DNA from: Acanthamoeba sp. SK_2022b
Lineage: Eukaryota > Discosea > Longamoebia > Acanthamoebidae
Assembly (NCBI GenBank): GCA_027943245.1
Contig: JANDJZ010000463.1
Coordinates: 1 to 43,114 of the forward strand
Direction: 5' to 3'
Length of the DNA stretch: 43,114 bases
Shown in pieces: positions 1 through 10,627 of this stretch. The notes under the pieces are model-generated. The model saw only the letters and a list, made by a program, of their open reading frames with translations. It made no database searches and was not told the origin of the DNA. The translations under genes were made by a program, and so were the position numbers. Every line of letters starts with the position of its first letter. Position 1 is the stretch's first letter.

Positions 1-1488
1 GCCTCGGTCGGGTTCCACGAGAGGCGCAGGCCAGAGGGCAGCAGGAAGCGCCCGCCGCCGCGGGAGATGTCGCTGGCGGGGTCGGTGGCCAGCGAGAGGC
101 CGTTCTCGAGGGCCTCGAGCAGGTACTGGCCCGGGAGGCTGAAGGCGAACACGTCGTTGGCGCCGAACGGGAAGGTCTGCTGCTGCTGGCCCAGCGTCAC
201 CGGCCCGGCGGGCAGCGCGCCCCGGACGGCGCCGCCGTTGGCCAGCCCGATCTGCACGCGAAATTCGAGGGAGTTGCTGGCGAATTCGCGGTAGGCGTCG
301 CTCAGCCAATCTCCGACGCCGCACTCGCCGTGGAGGCACTGGCCGTCGTAGGAGAGGTCGATCGCCGTCCACCCGACCACTCGCTGGAAGCTGGCCTGCA
401 CGGAGGCGTCGAGCTTGAGCAGCTCCGCGTGCAGCGCCGGGTCGGCGGGCACCGCGTCGTCCATGAGCACCGCGTCGCCGGACCACGCCGTGATCACGCC
501 ATGGTCGTCAAACTCGACGTTGAGCACGCCCATCAGGCGCCCAAAGGTGCCCGACGACACCACGAGCACCGGCTGCCCCCAGTCGGTCTGGTGGACCATC
601 GGGTAGGGCCCGACCCGGCTCGCGAGAAAGCCCGAGCCGTTGTTGGACTGGAGCTGGCCCGGCACGATGAGGATGTCGATGCCTGGCACTGCGGTGAGCA
701 CGAGCTCCGCGGTGGCGTTGCTGCTGACGGCGGCCACGACCTTGTCGACTCCCGCGTTGACCAGCGCCGCCAGGCCTTCGCGCAGGGCCTGCGCCTCGTC
801 GGTGGCGCTGATGTTGGTCGCGCGGATCATGGAGGCGAGGGTGACCGCGAGGGTCGAGATGTAGCCCACCCCCTGGCCCCCCGAGTCGGCAAAGGTCTTG
901 ATCGCGTAGCGGGCGAGGGTGGTCCCCGCGGGCGCGTCGAAGCCTTTGATGTTGCTGCAGACGAACTGCATGGACGAGTTGTTGTCGTGGGCCCGCCGCA
1001 TGAACTGCCCCGCGTGGAGCTGGCTGGCCAGGTCATCCGCCTGCCACGAGACAGCGTCGTAGCCGAGGAGGCCGTAGTAGTCGGCGATGAGCGGCGAGCC
1101 ATAGAGGTAGAAGTAGAGCGAGAACGCCAGGCTGACCCCCGCATCGACGAGGAAGACGTGGTCGGAGCGCTGGTCCTCCCGTTCAATGAGCGTGCGCATC
1201 CTCGCTGCGCCGCCATAGCATTTCATGCCGTTAAAACTCGTGTAAGAGAAGGAGGAGTCGTTGACGGGTTGGCAGGCCTTCCCGAAGTCATCAGCGGCGG
1301 TGACCGTCGATGCCGTGTTGGCCGTGTGAAGGAGGGTCAGGTTGAAAGCGCCTGGCCCACACGACCGCACCCCCCAAGGTAAGAAAGAAAGATGTGAGCC
1401 AGCCCTAGGAGAACTCCGAACCTTGCGATGCGGTCACCAAGCAGAACAGTATCATCATCCCAATGCGCGCATGTTGAGCTCCCTTCAT
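1..1488 (-). CDS. Secreted 5'-nucleotidase-like protein, metal site lost (partial, 3' end outside window)
   Basis: Exons on the minus strand are 1423..1488 and <1..1351, joined by a 71-bp GT-AG intron (phase 1). The start at 1488 gives a signal peptide with a hydrophobic core (IGMMILFCLVTASQG). The mature part has the fold landmarks of UshA/CD73-type enzymes: an opening FNLTLLHT, a GGAARMRTLI block, FLVDAG, a PGIDILIV strand, then a C-terminal nucleotidase domain with NGGAVRG and a FAFSLPGQYLLEAL block. Family members hydrolyse extracellular nucleotides using two metals held by motifs of the type HTNDxH, GD, GNHEF and GGHSH. Here these read HTANTAS, AGVSLAF, SWQADDL and VPGQLQ, so no metal ligand survives while the substrate-domain motif does. 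It is probably an inactive, secreted paralogue acting as a binding protein. The family call is firm; the inactivity is inferred. The stop codon lies left of the window. Confidence 0.8.
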
Positions 1489-3300
1489 AAGAGGCAGGGG
1501 CACTTGTGCTTGTGCTTTAGTTGGTGTTGCAGGATATGTGTTGCTTGCGCCGCCCCTTTGGTCCCAGCGGGCCCGCAATTGGGCATACCCACCGCCACAT
1601 GTTTTTCCCACTCCGCACATTGCCAATGCGCCTGGCAACTTGCCCCCGACGCGATTGGCGCTTATGCCAGGAACCGGAACAAGCACATTGCGCACGTGTC
1701 ACTGGTAAATTGGCCGCTAATCAGCATCGCACATTTTCGGCCAACAGAAGGGCAGAGATGATTGATGGCCTGGAGCGTAGGCATGAGACCCGCCACAAGA
1801 TCAACACTCCTTCTCCAGGTTCCACCAAGCCATGGTGGCTGAGGTCTGGTTTATGTAATTCTATACCATTGAATTATCCAATTACCAGGGGCCCACTACT
1901 GGAGATGTGGCAGGGGGCCAAGGCAAGGACCACAGGCCTGGTCCTCCAGTTGACTACAGGGGCACCACTGATGTCTAGTGTGATCAGCTATACTGATACT
2001 ATGGTTGCATAGCTATGACATCTGGGGACAACATGCTGACAGTTTGTCTACTGTGGCTGCTTGATTTGGCAGTGTCAAGACTCCCACATGTTCTTGGTTC
2101 CACATAGGCAGGCCCAGGGTTTGGCAGGCATGTACACATCTCTGGCACCTTGGCTAAGAGCTCCTTCATGGCAGCCATCTGCAGAGTGTAGATCATGCCT
2201 GAATGCTAGGCTCAGGCCTAGCACCTTACCATGCTGAGTGAACCCTCAACAGGTGCTGGCACCAGAGCAGAGCACATAGCCAATATGCCACAGGTTGACA
2301 CACCATGTGAGAATGCCATTGCCTCTCCCACCCAGAATGTATAGTATGTGTAAGCTCTGTGGGAAGGCTTGTTTTTGCCACTGGTGCCGTCAGCACATGG
2401 CCCAACAGCATAAACCAGCAGCTGTACTACCCTCTTACCCCAGTACACATCCACTGCCCTGCCCACCTGCTCCACATAATCAGATGGTTGCTCCTCTGCA
2501 TCTGTCCAGGCTGTTGGCCTCCACAATAGTACATTAACTGTTGGTGAGATACAGAGTGCATGAGGCATACTCAGGAACTGTGGCTAGCTAACCTTAATGA
2601 GGATATTAAGATTTTCTTCACAAACAACCTACTTAAGTGTAACCCAGGACTAGTGCTTCTTGTTTGCAGGGTCAATAATCTGCTCACAGTTGCTCTTCCT
2701 ATCGCTACCACCGTGGTTGTGCCTGGGTGATTGGGTGTCTGTTTGTCATGTTGCACTGTGGTGTGTGTTTTATACTGTCATGAGCTGCTGTGCCTTGTCT
2801 TTTATACTCCCCCCCTACCTTGGTTTGTGTGTAATATGATCTTTTGCCACCATTTGGGGCTTTTTTGGGCCCCAGTACCCACTTTTGTGCACTTTAGGAA
2901 CAAGGTGCAACGCCTTTCATTTGGGGTCTCACTAAACCCTCGCCCTGTTACACTAACGACAGTGGTTCTGTACAGAAGGGTCAAGACATGTTTTCCTGTC
3001 TCATTCAATTAGTCGTGCCTGAAGGTGCAGGTAGCTGGTAACTGGAATTCATCTTTGCTGGTTGGGGTGGGGGGTAGCTGATCGCCTTGGCCAGGTCGCA
3101 ATTCGATCGGAGGTCGCAGTTCGCTGGTCGGAGGTCGCAAATCGGCGGACGGAGTTCGCTGGTCGGATCGGAGTTCGTGGATCCGTTCGCGGGTCGCCAT
3201 TCGCGCGTGTCACACTACGGTTCGCGACAGGGGTTGGCCTTGGAGCGCAAACGCGAAGGGTAGAAATATATATATATATATATTGTTTTAATTCAACTTT
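1489..3300. other. Gene-poor region of unlike composition
   Basis: No splice-compatible gene with a recognisable domain was found on either strand. Base composition is visibly lower in GC than the flanking genes from about 1760 to 3020. Three consecutive minus-strand open stretches lie at 2571..2756, 2218..2568 and 1999..2196, and a plus-strand one with a Cys/His cluster (CKLCGKACFCHWC) lies at 2295..2537; none resembles a family I know. It could be an eroded mobile element or long intergenic sequence. The last 200 bp hold degenerate short repeats and a TA run. Confidence 0.4.
3080..3200. repeat. Degenerate short tandem repeat
   Basis: Related units of the form GGTCGGAGTTCGC or GGTCGCAATTCG recur about eight times in 120 bp with drift in length and sequence, downstream of the acyltransferase/GT90 gene. 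Confidence 0.5.
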
Positions 3301-5928
3301 TCACACCGCTAGGACACACATGAAACTCTTCCTCGCCCGACACACATAGGGGTCAGGATAAGTGAGCAGTTTGCCAGGCCCGTGGCCGAAGTGCTCCATT
3401 TCTGCTGGGGACAGTAGCGGCAGGTTCGGAGGCACGAGTTGTGCCCAGCGACGCAGCAAGCGCTCAGTGTAGAGCAGCGTTGATCCATAGCTGCTCATGC
3501 GCCTGCCGTATTCATTCATGCGCTGCACCATTCGCTGCGCCTCGTCCACGTTCGACAGCACCCACTCCACGGCCGCGCTCACGTTGCGGAAGTTGTAGTC
3601 CACGGGCACGTAGTGCACCCATGGCTGCAATACCAGGGCGTAGTGCTGGTGGCATTGCCCTATCTGGAGCAGTAGCACGCTGCTCATGTGCAGCAGCTCC
3701 TCGAGGCGGTTGGCCCAGTGGCACTGCCCGTGTGCGTACAGCACGGCCACGCTGCGCTGGTGGGCAAGCAGCTGCAGGTTCTTGGGCGAGTCCGGCGGCG
3801 CGTTGTCGCGCATCAGCTGGACAAGCTCGGGAATGTCCGTCGATAGCTGGATGTCGAAGAGGTAGGGCTTCTGGTCTACCTTGACAACCTGCCACACGAG
3901 CCCCGAGCGGCCGCAGCGGTTCCAGTCGCTGCCAGTAAACGAGAACTGCGCGTTGGCGCCCAGGCCCACATCGGAGGCGTTGAGGTGGCACGCACGCACG
4001 CCGCCGCGTAGGACCGCGCGAGGGGCGCGCTGCGGCAGGGGTGGATAGTTCTCCCGCGACGCACGGATGCGACAGGCCGTGGTGTCCCACTCTGCGTACG
4101 AGCCCAGGCGGTCGTCGTGCATGGGCACGGGCACATTGGCCGTGTTACTGCACCCGATGACGCTGAACAGCGGCGAAGCGCCCTGCACGAAATCAGGTGC
4201 CTTGAATCCCCAGAACTTGCGCTGATCGTCCTCGAGGTACTCCACGGGGCAATCGAGAGTGGTGATCCCAAACTCGACGTCCGGGAAAGTAGGCCCGTAG
4301 ATTTGAAGGAGCGCGTGCACCACGTCGAGGAAGGAGCGCCTGCGGTGGTTGGTCAACTGGCCGAATTCCGCAGTGCGCAAGCCGAACTCGTTGTGGGTCC
4401 ACACTCGCATCACGCCGGCACGCACTTGCACGAACGAGACCTCCTTCGAGTACCAGTGTCGCAGGTAGCCCAGTTGGAACTCGCGAGTGAGTAGGGGAGC
4501 GCCGGGCGATTCCCAGAACTTGAGCGCTTGGTCCAGGGCTTGATCGACGAGGGCCGAAGTGAGCACGTCGGATGCAGCAGACTTGAGCAAGACACCGGGC
4601 ATGCTCGGGTTGTGGCGCAAGCTTTTATCCAGTTGCTGGCACTCGGGCGGGAAGGGGTCGTCGGGTGAGAACATGGATGAAGTCCAATCGGAGCTCGATG
4701 AGAATTGCTTCTGGTAGAGCCAGTGTCCGCCGAGACACAGCGCGCCGGTGCATACGAGGAGCACGAGGCCTGCAACGCGCCAGCTGAAGCGGTGTTTGCC
4801 AAGCTTCGCGCGCAGGCCGAGCCAGCAGTCGTGCAAGAGGCTTGTCTGGTCATCTGCCGGCGGGGGGCATCCAAGCAGCAATCTCGCGTGCGGGCCAGCC
4901 AAGTACTGTAGCTCCTTGATCAGCAGCACGATAAGCGCCACGCTGGTCGCCCAGAGCGGCACGATGTAGAACGGGAAGGGGAGCAGCCACCAAAATACGT
5001 CTTGGATGCCTCGAACTACCACCAAATGGTAGAGATATACGGGGTACGAGCAGTTGTTGAACCACACGATGTGGGTGCGCACAGTCTCGGGCATAGGCGT
5101 GCTGCCCAACGCCAGCAGAGCCACGATGGTGCCATAGATGTAGGGCTGCAGCCACAGGTTGCCCGTCCACGAGTCGAGCAGCCCGAGGAAATACATGCGG
5201 GTCAGGCCACAGACCAAGATGGAGAGGCCGAGGCAGGCGCAGAGGAGCCCCGAGCGCAGAGGCACGTAGAGCGTGGCGGCTACAGTAGCCAGCGTGCTAT
5301 GGGGCTCTTGGGCGTTGTCCAGCTGCTCCGCGTAGATTCGTGCTATCCACCCGATCATGTAGGGCAGCAGCTGCAGGGCAGGGTGCCGCATGATCCAGAA
5401 GAGGGTGGGGGCGGGCCGCAGGAAGAACCAGATCTGTGCCGCGAGGGCCACCGCGAGCATGACGTGCTGCGTGAACAGGCAGGTGCGGCGTAGCCAGAGC
5501 GAGTAGAGGAACAGTGCGTAGATGACGAACACGTAGTAGTAGATGCCCACCGCTTCGCCCCAGAAAAGGGCCTGGGGCAAGTAGGATAGACTCATTGGCA
5601 AGCTCTCCAGCGGCGATATCAGAACACGCAGCAGAGACGCGAGCAGGTAGGGAGGGAGCAGGCGCAGAGAGAAAGATCGCCATAGGGCCAGAGCACCCAG
5701 GTTGGCGTCCCCGCCTCCGGCTCCGCCTCCGTGGTCGAACAGAAATCCAGACACGACCAGCAGCCCCGGCACCGCGAACCGTGTAACGTTTTGAAGTATA
5801 GACTCCAGTCCGGGTTCCTTCAGCAGCCCCTTATCGGCGATGCAATGGATGAACACCACCGTGAGCATGCAGACGTATTTGAGCAAGTCCACCCGGGCAT
5901 TGCGAGCGACACCCTGAGGAGAGACCAT
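3301..5928 (-). CDS. Acyltransferase-3 / GT90 (CAP10-like) fusion membrane protein
   Basis: This is a single uninterrupted 875-codon frame, unusual among its intron-rich neighbours. Residues about 1-350 form a polytopic acyltransferase-3 (OafA type) domain: NARVDLLKYVCMLTVVFIHC at the N terminus, then about ten hydrophobic helices. This family moves acetyl or other acyl groups across a membrane onto sugars. A further helix (VAGLVLLVCTGALCL) leads into residues about 430-860, which resemble GT90/CAP10/POGLUT glycosyltransferases. The best match is the donor-site-like stretch HGQCHWANRLEELLHMSSV, followed by ALVLQPWVHYVPV and a VEWVLSNVDEAQRM helix. GT90 enzymes add xylose or glucose in capsule and glycoprotein synthesis. 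The fusion suggests one protein that both glycosylates and acylates a cell-surface or wall glycan, in Golgi or plasma membrane. It diverges from two GT4 genes. An AATTAAA lies about 10 bp past the stop. The donor sugar is not known. Confidence 0.85.
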   Translation of the reverse strand: MVSPQGVARNARVDLLKYVCMLTVVFIHCIADKGLLKEPGLESILQNVTRFAVPGLLVVSGFLFDHGGGAGGGDANLGALALWRSFSLRLLPPYLLASLLRVLISPLESLPMSLSYLPQALFWGEAVGIYYYVFVIYALFLYSLWLRRTCLFTQHVMLAVALAAQIWFFLRPAPTLFWIMRHPALQLLPYMIGWIARIYAEQLDNAQEPHSTLATVAATLYVPLRSGLLCACLGLSILVCGLTRMYFLGLLDSWTGNLWLQPYIYGTIVALLALGSTPMPETVRTHIVWFNNCSYPVYLYHLVVVRGIQDVFWWLLPFPFYIVPLWATSVALIVLLIKELQYLAGPHARLLLGCPPPADDQTSLLHDCWLGLRAKLGKHRFSWRVAGLVLLVCTGALCLGGHWLYQKQFSSSSDWTSSMFSPDDPFPPECQQLDKSLRHNPSMPGVLLKSAASDVLTSALVDQALDQALKFWESPGAPLLTREFQLGYLRHWYSKEVSFVQVRAGVMRVWTHNEFGLRTAEFGQLTNHRRRSFLDVVHALLQIYGPTFPDVEFGITTLDCPVEYLEDDQRKFWGFKAPDFVQGASPLFSVIGCSNTANVPVPMHDDRLGSYAEWDTTACRIRASRENYPPLPQRAPRAVLRGGVRACHLNASDVGLGANAQFSFTGSDWNRCGRSGLVWQVVKVDQKPYLFDIQLSTDIPELVQLMRDNAPPDSPKNLQLLAHQRSVAVLYAHGQCHWANRLEELLHMSSVLLLQIGQCHQHYALVLQPWVHYVPVDYNFRNVSAAVEWVLSNVDEAQRMVQRMNEYGRRMSSYGSTLLYTERLLRRWAQLVPPNLPLLSPAEMEHFGHGPGKLLTYPDPYVCRARKSFMCVLAV

Positions 5929-6012
5929 GATGGTGAAGGGCGCGGTGGGGAAAGATGAAAGATACGTGTAGAAGTGTGGTGCGGAGGATTAGGCCACAAC
6001 GGCAGCTCCGTT

Positions 6013-6085
6013 GGTACGGGCCTAAGGGCAGCTGCCTTTGAACATGCCGCCCGGGCCGGGAGGTACGGGCCTAAGGGCAGCTGCC
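6013..6085. repeat. Direct repeat of a 24-bp element in a divergent promoter
   Basis: The 24-mer beginning GGTACGGGCCTAAGGGCAGC occurs at 6013..6036 and again without change at 6062..6085, 49 bp apart, in the 426-bp gap between the divergent acyltransferase/GT90 and first GT4 genes. A TATATA lies at about 6104. The position suggests a regulatory element shared by both genes. The rest of the gap (5929-6354) holds no gene. Confidence 0.6.
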
Positions 6086-6354
6086 GTTGAGTTGAGCAGT
6101 CTTGTATATAGTGTTGCGTGCAGTGGAACTTCCAACACGGTTAATTCAGATCATAACTCTCTTACGCGAACGTCATAATGGTTGTCTAGGTGCCGCGCAC
6201 AGATTATCCAAATGTCGCTGTTATGCTCAACTGTTCGTTCGAAAACAACGAATGGCGGTATCCCGGAGTTGGCCAAGCTTCCTTCACCCTTGAGACGGAG
6301 AGTAGGAGAGCATCGTAGGTTGAACACCAAGTGGCCAAGAGCTGCCCCGCAGTA

Positions 6355-8068
6355 ATGAACCTGATAGCAGCGTGGCGAAGGTGGTCGGTTATCTTCTATG
6401 CGTGTAACCTCCTGATACTAGGCCTGCTCGTCTGTTGGTTGGTGCCAAGCCCAACACCACCGAAGATTCCTCGTTACCCTGAACTGCCACGCTGCCCACA
6501 ACCTTCCAGTCCATCTTCCCCCTTGCTTGCCTCCGCTGTTAGCAGCCCAAGAGCCGCATCGCTGTCGCAGCCACATGATTCCGAGTTGCCTCCCTTCATT
6601 GTGCCCACCACGCCACTTCCACGCACGTCCTCGCCCTTACGTGTTCGCCTGATCTTCAATGGTGCGTACCCCATGAACCGTTTTTTCTCGCTTTCCCACT
6701 AAGAACCAAATTAACCCGACCAACAGGCATGTGGATTACATCCAGCGACCTGTGGGTGGACGTGTCAATCTACCACGACCTGCTCGTTACCATGGGCTAC
6801 GTTGTGGAGATAGTGAGCTTCTATCAGCAGAAAGAGTCACCTCCTGCGGTTTGCCAGGCCGACATTCAGATATTCATCGAACACATCATTCCAGGGTGGA
6901 TCGAAGCCGGCCGATACAACATGTTCATGATCAACCAGGATATAGGTCATGATCTCAGCCCCTACCATCTGATAGACGCCGTGTTGTGCAAGTCTCGGTT
7001 TGCGGTCAAGGTGGCGAAGTACGAGCTCAAGCGAGTTGGCCTAAGTCACACCAACGTGTTCTACGCGGGGCACACTTCCTGGGACCTCCAGCGTAAGCTT
7101 GACGAGCATACGCCAATGTCGCAGGACTTCACTCAGTTCCTCCACGCCGGTGGGAAGGTACGCTGCCACTTATCTTCCATTGTCTCCTCCCTGTTTGGTT
7201 TCCGATCTTGCACAAATGTTAACTGTGTCTGCCACATTGACTCACGTCGTTGTGCGTGTGCGTGCGTGCGTGCGTGCGTGGTGTGTGTATGTGTGTGGCC
7301 TGTGTGCGTGCGTGGTGTATCAATCCAGTCGCTTAACAAGGGCACAGATGTGGTCTATGATACTTGGCGGCGCCACCCAGAATGGCCTCTGATCCACATC
7401 ATCGATTACGCGCTCTCCGATCGATATTTCAGAGAAGACCACATTGTGCCTGGCCTCCACTACAACTCCATTTCCAACCAGACTGGGGTATGTCTATCTT
7501 CTTCTGCATGCCCAGCCGTTTCCCTTCTCTTTTGGAGGGTCTCTCCTGTTGATATGCACTCCTGCTCCAGATTATGATTCAGGAAAACATGATCCTGTAT
7601 AGAGAACGGTTGCCAGAGGAGGTGCTGCTGCGACTGCAGCAAACGTCGGGCGTGCACCTGTGCCCGAGCCTTGCGGAGGGATTCGGCCACTACATCAACG
7701 AGGCGCGCGCCATCGGTGCATTCATAATGACCACCGACTGGGCGCCCATGAACGAGCTGGTCGACGCCTCTTCTGGTTTGCTCATTCCCTGTCGGCCCAT
7801 CTCAGGATCGATGTACGGAGGCGCCACTGCCTGCAAGGTGGAATCTTCCGGGCTCGAGGAAGCCATGCGGCGTTACACCGAGCTCCTCACAAAGCGGGAG
7901 GAGATCGTTGAGAAATTGCCAGACAGTTCCACTCCTGTGACCGCGATGACTACGGAGCGCGTGCAACTTATGGGCCAGATCGCCCGCATGCGCTTTGAGT
8001 TTGAGCGCACGTCATTCTTCACACGCTTCAGGCAAGTGTTCGAGCGGATAAGCGCACCACTGAAGTGA
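6355..8068 (+). CDS. GT4-type glycosyltransferase, type II membrane protein (copy 1)
   Basis: Exons are 6355..6661, 6727..7157, 7329..7487 and 7571..8068 (464 aa). The ATG at 6355 is chosen because it aligns with the only possible start of the downstream paralogue; the GTG at 6331 is not used in eukaryotes. A short cytosolic tail is followed by one membrane anchor (VIFYACNLLILGLLVCWLVP), a Pro/Ser-rich stem and the catalytic part. The N-terminal half has ADIQIFIEHIIPGW and DAVLCKSRFAVK, typical of GT-B folds. The C-terminal half has the GT4 donor-site signature CPSLAEGFGHYINEARAIGA, with the E-x7-E spacing. The predicted role is transfer of a nucleotide-sugar residue onto a glycan in the Golgi lumen. 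Its neighbour 325 bp downstream is a tandem duplicate with the same four-exon layout. Confidence 0.88.
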
Positions 8069-8393
8069 CAACCATGCTTGTTGAGGCACTTGTCAATGTT
8101 GCGGATTGGTGAATTCGCAGGACTATTGGCGAGAATGACATATCTCCATCATACGGCTACAAGAGTACAATCATAAAGATAGAAGTGGACGAGAATCGTA
8201 GTCCACTTACATGCCAGCTACGGGGACTTGGAACAGTGAGGAGGCGGCAGCGAGGACGACGAAGGCGCTGGCAGCGGCGGCGAGGTCTGTGTGCTTTCTA
8301 ATAACAGCAGCTGAAAAAGGCATGTCGATTTTTTAAGGCAAGTCCAGTTTTCTGCCAGCTCCTCAGGGAGAACAAGAGCTTGCCTCTCACTCG
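8069..8393. other. Intergenic gap between tandem glycosyltransferases
   Basis: No gene or RNA was seen in this 325-bp spacer. It contains the 3' flank of copy 1 and the promoter of copy 2. A CAG-rich stretch runs through about 8235-8280. No clear TATA box is visible. Confidence 0.5.
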
Positions 8394-10051
8394 ATGAACC
8401 TGCTGTTGCTGTGGGAAAGGTGGTCGCTCCTCCTGTGCACATGTCTCCTGGTGGTGGCGCAGCTCGTCTGGTGGTTGGTACCAAGCCCACCACTGATGCT
8501 TCGTGACGCTACTGAAGCAGGAACACGACCTTCCCGTTGGACTTCTCCGTCGGAACCCATTTTTCAAGCCGCTGCCGGCCGCCCAAGAGCCGTGTCGTTG
8601 TGGCAGCCAACTGATTACAAGTTGCCTCCCTTCAGTGTTCCCACCTCTCCACGACCACAGATGCCTTCGCCCTTACGCGTTCGCCTCCTCCTCAACGGTG
8701 CGTACCACCCACCCACCTTTCGAACAAAACCTAACCTCGCCTCGCAGATCAGTTTAACGGAACTGGCGGCCTCTGGGTGGACGCGTTAATCTACCGCGAT
8801 GTGCTCGTGGCCATGGGCTATGTTGTGGAGATAGCGAGCTTCTATAAGCAGAATGCGCCTCCTCCTACGAGTCACATTGCCGACGTTCAGATATTCATCG
8901 AGCACATCATGCCTGGGTGGATCCCCGCCGCTCGATACAACATGCTCATGGTCAACCCGGATATCGGTCCCCTGCCCCGCCGCTACGATTTGGTAGATGC
9001 CGTGCTGTGCAAGTCTAGGATGGCCGTCAAGGTGGTGAAGGACGCGCTTAAGAAGATTGATGCTGTCGACGTGTTCTACGTGGGCCACACTTCATCGGAT
9101 CTCCAGCGCAGGCTTGACGAGAACCCGCCAATGGCAAAGAACTTCTCTCAGTTCCTCCACGCCGCTGGGAAGGTACGCTGGTCACGTATGTGCTCTGTAC
9201 GCGTACATATAACAAAAGTGCTTCCCCACAACCGCACCAAAGTGAACTGCGTGTATGGATGTTGTGATCCAGTCGCGTAACAAGGGCACAGATGTGGTCT
9301 TTGATGCTTGGCGGCGCCACCCGGAATGGCCCCTGATCCACATCATCGATTTCAGAAGCAACGCTCCAAACTACACCGAACGCATAGTGCCTGGCCTCCC
9401 CTACAACTCTGTGCCCAACCAGACCGGGGTATGCTGGTTCCCAGCGTTTCCATTTTGGATCTCTCCAGCGCGGGCGCCTCCTGTTGATATGCACGCCTGC
9501 TCCAGATCATGATGCAGGAAAACATGATCGTGTATACGAAGCGGTTGCCCGAGGAGGTGCTTCTGAGGCTGCAGCAAACGTCGGGCGTGCACCTGTGCCC
9601 GAGCCTGGAGGAGGGATTCGGCCACTACATCAACGAGGCGCGCGCCATTGGTGCATTCATAATGACCACCGACTGGGCGCCCATGAACGAGCTGGTCGAC
9701 GCCTCTTCTGGTTTGCTCATTCCCTGTCGGCCCACCTCGTTTTCGTTCTACAAAGGAGACGGCGGCGCCTGCAAGGTGGAGTCTTCCGGGCTCGAGGAAG
9801 CCATGCGGCGTTACACCGAGCTCCTCACAAAGCGGGACGAGGTCGTGGAGACATTGCCAGGCGGTTCCGATCGGGTGGTGACTGTGACCACGATGACCAC
9901 GGAGCGCGTGCGACACATGGGCCAGATCGGCCGCAGGCGCTTTGAGTATGAGCGCACATTATTCCTCACACGCATCAGGCATGTGTTCGAGTGGATAAGC
10001 GCACAACTGGCAGAGCCGCGGTTGGCAAGTCGTGGTGACAATAATCGTTAA
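8394..10051 (+). CDS. GT4-type glycosyltransferase, type II membrane protein (copy 2)
   Basis: Exons are 8394..8697, 8748..9172, 9273..9428 and 9506..10051 (476 aa), with intron positions and phases matching copy 1. The anchor is LLLCTCLLVVAQLVWWLVP. The catalytic signatures are ADVQIFIEHIMPGW, DAVLCKSRMAVK and CPSLEEGFGHYINEARAIGA, with the E-x7-E pair intact. The N-terminal catalytic half differs from copy 1 at many residues, which may change the acceptor. The first 230 bp of the last exon are nearly identical between copies even at silent sites, which suggests local gene conversion. The C terminus is about 12 residues longer than copy 1. Function is inferred from family; substrate unknown. 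Confidence 0.88.
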
Positions 10052-10134
10052 CACGCCCCTCACCCGGTGGGAGAGTTCAACAGCTGTGCGCCATCCACGT
10101 TGTTGGGGCGAAATCCTCTTTATTATTGATACAC

Positions 10135-10161
10135 TGGGTGGGTGGGTGGGTGGGTGGGTGG
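10135..10161 (+). repeat. GGGT simple repeat
   Basis: About six GGGT/GTGG units lie in the 194-bp gap between the second glycosyltransferase and the 3' end of the kinase gene. The plus strand could form a G-quadruplex. Nothing else is visible in the gap. Confidence 0.7.
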
Positions 10162-10245
10162 AGCGTCATGCACGATGTTGGCTTCGTCGTTGGGGAAAAC
10201 TGACTGTCACACGCGGCGCGCGACGAGTGAGTGGCGCAGCGCCCC

Positions 10246-10564
10246 TCAGCTCGTGGGCTTCTTGGGCGGCACGGGCACCTCCGCCTTCTTCCAGCCCTGC
10301 GCCCGTTCGGGACTCGCCGCCTTCTCCTTGGGCACCAGCTTGTTATCTGCAGGGGGGGGGGGTATTACGTCACATATAAATAAAGAAATAAAGAAATAAA
10401 AATGTCACAAAAAAAGACTAGACACGCGCAGGCACCTTCGCGACGGATGGAGGTGCGCTGCTGCCGGATGCGTTGCAAGTTCTCGGCAAACGCGTCTACC
10501 AGTTGCTGGCCCATCACCTTCTTGGCCGTCGTCGCCCTATGTCGCGACGTATCAACGTCAATCG

Positions 10565-10627
<63 letters not shown>

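Noticed and set aside
330..1382. Plus-strand open frame of 350 codons
   Set aside because: It is antisense to the nucleotidase-like exon, has shadow-type His/Arg/Val composition and no domain.
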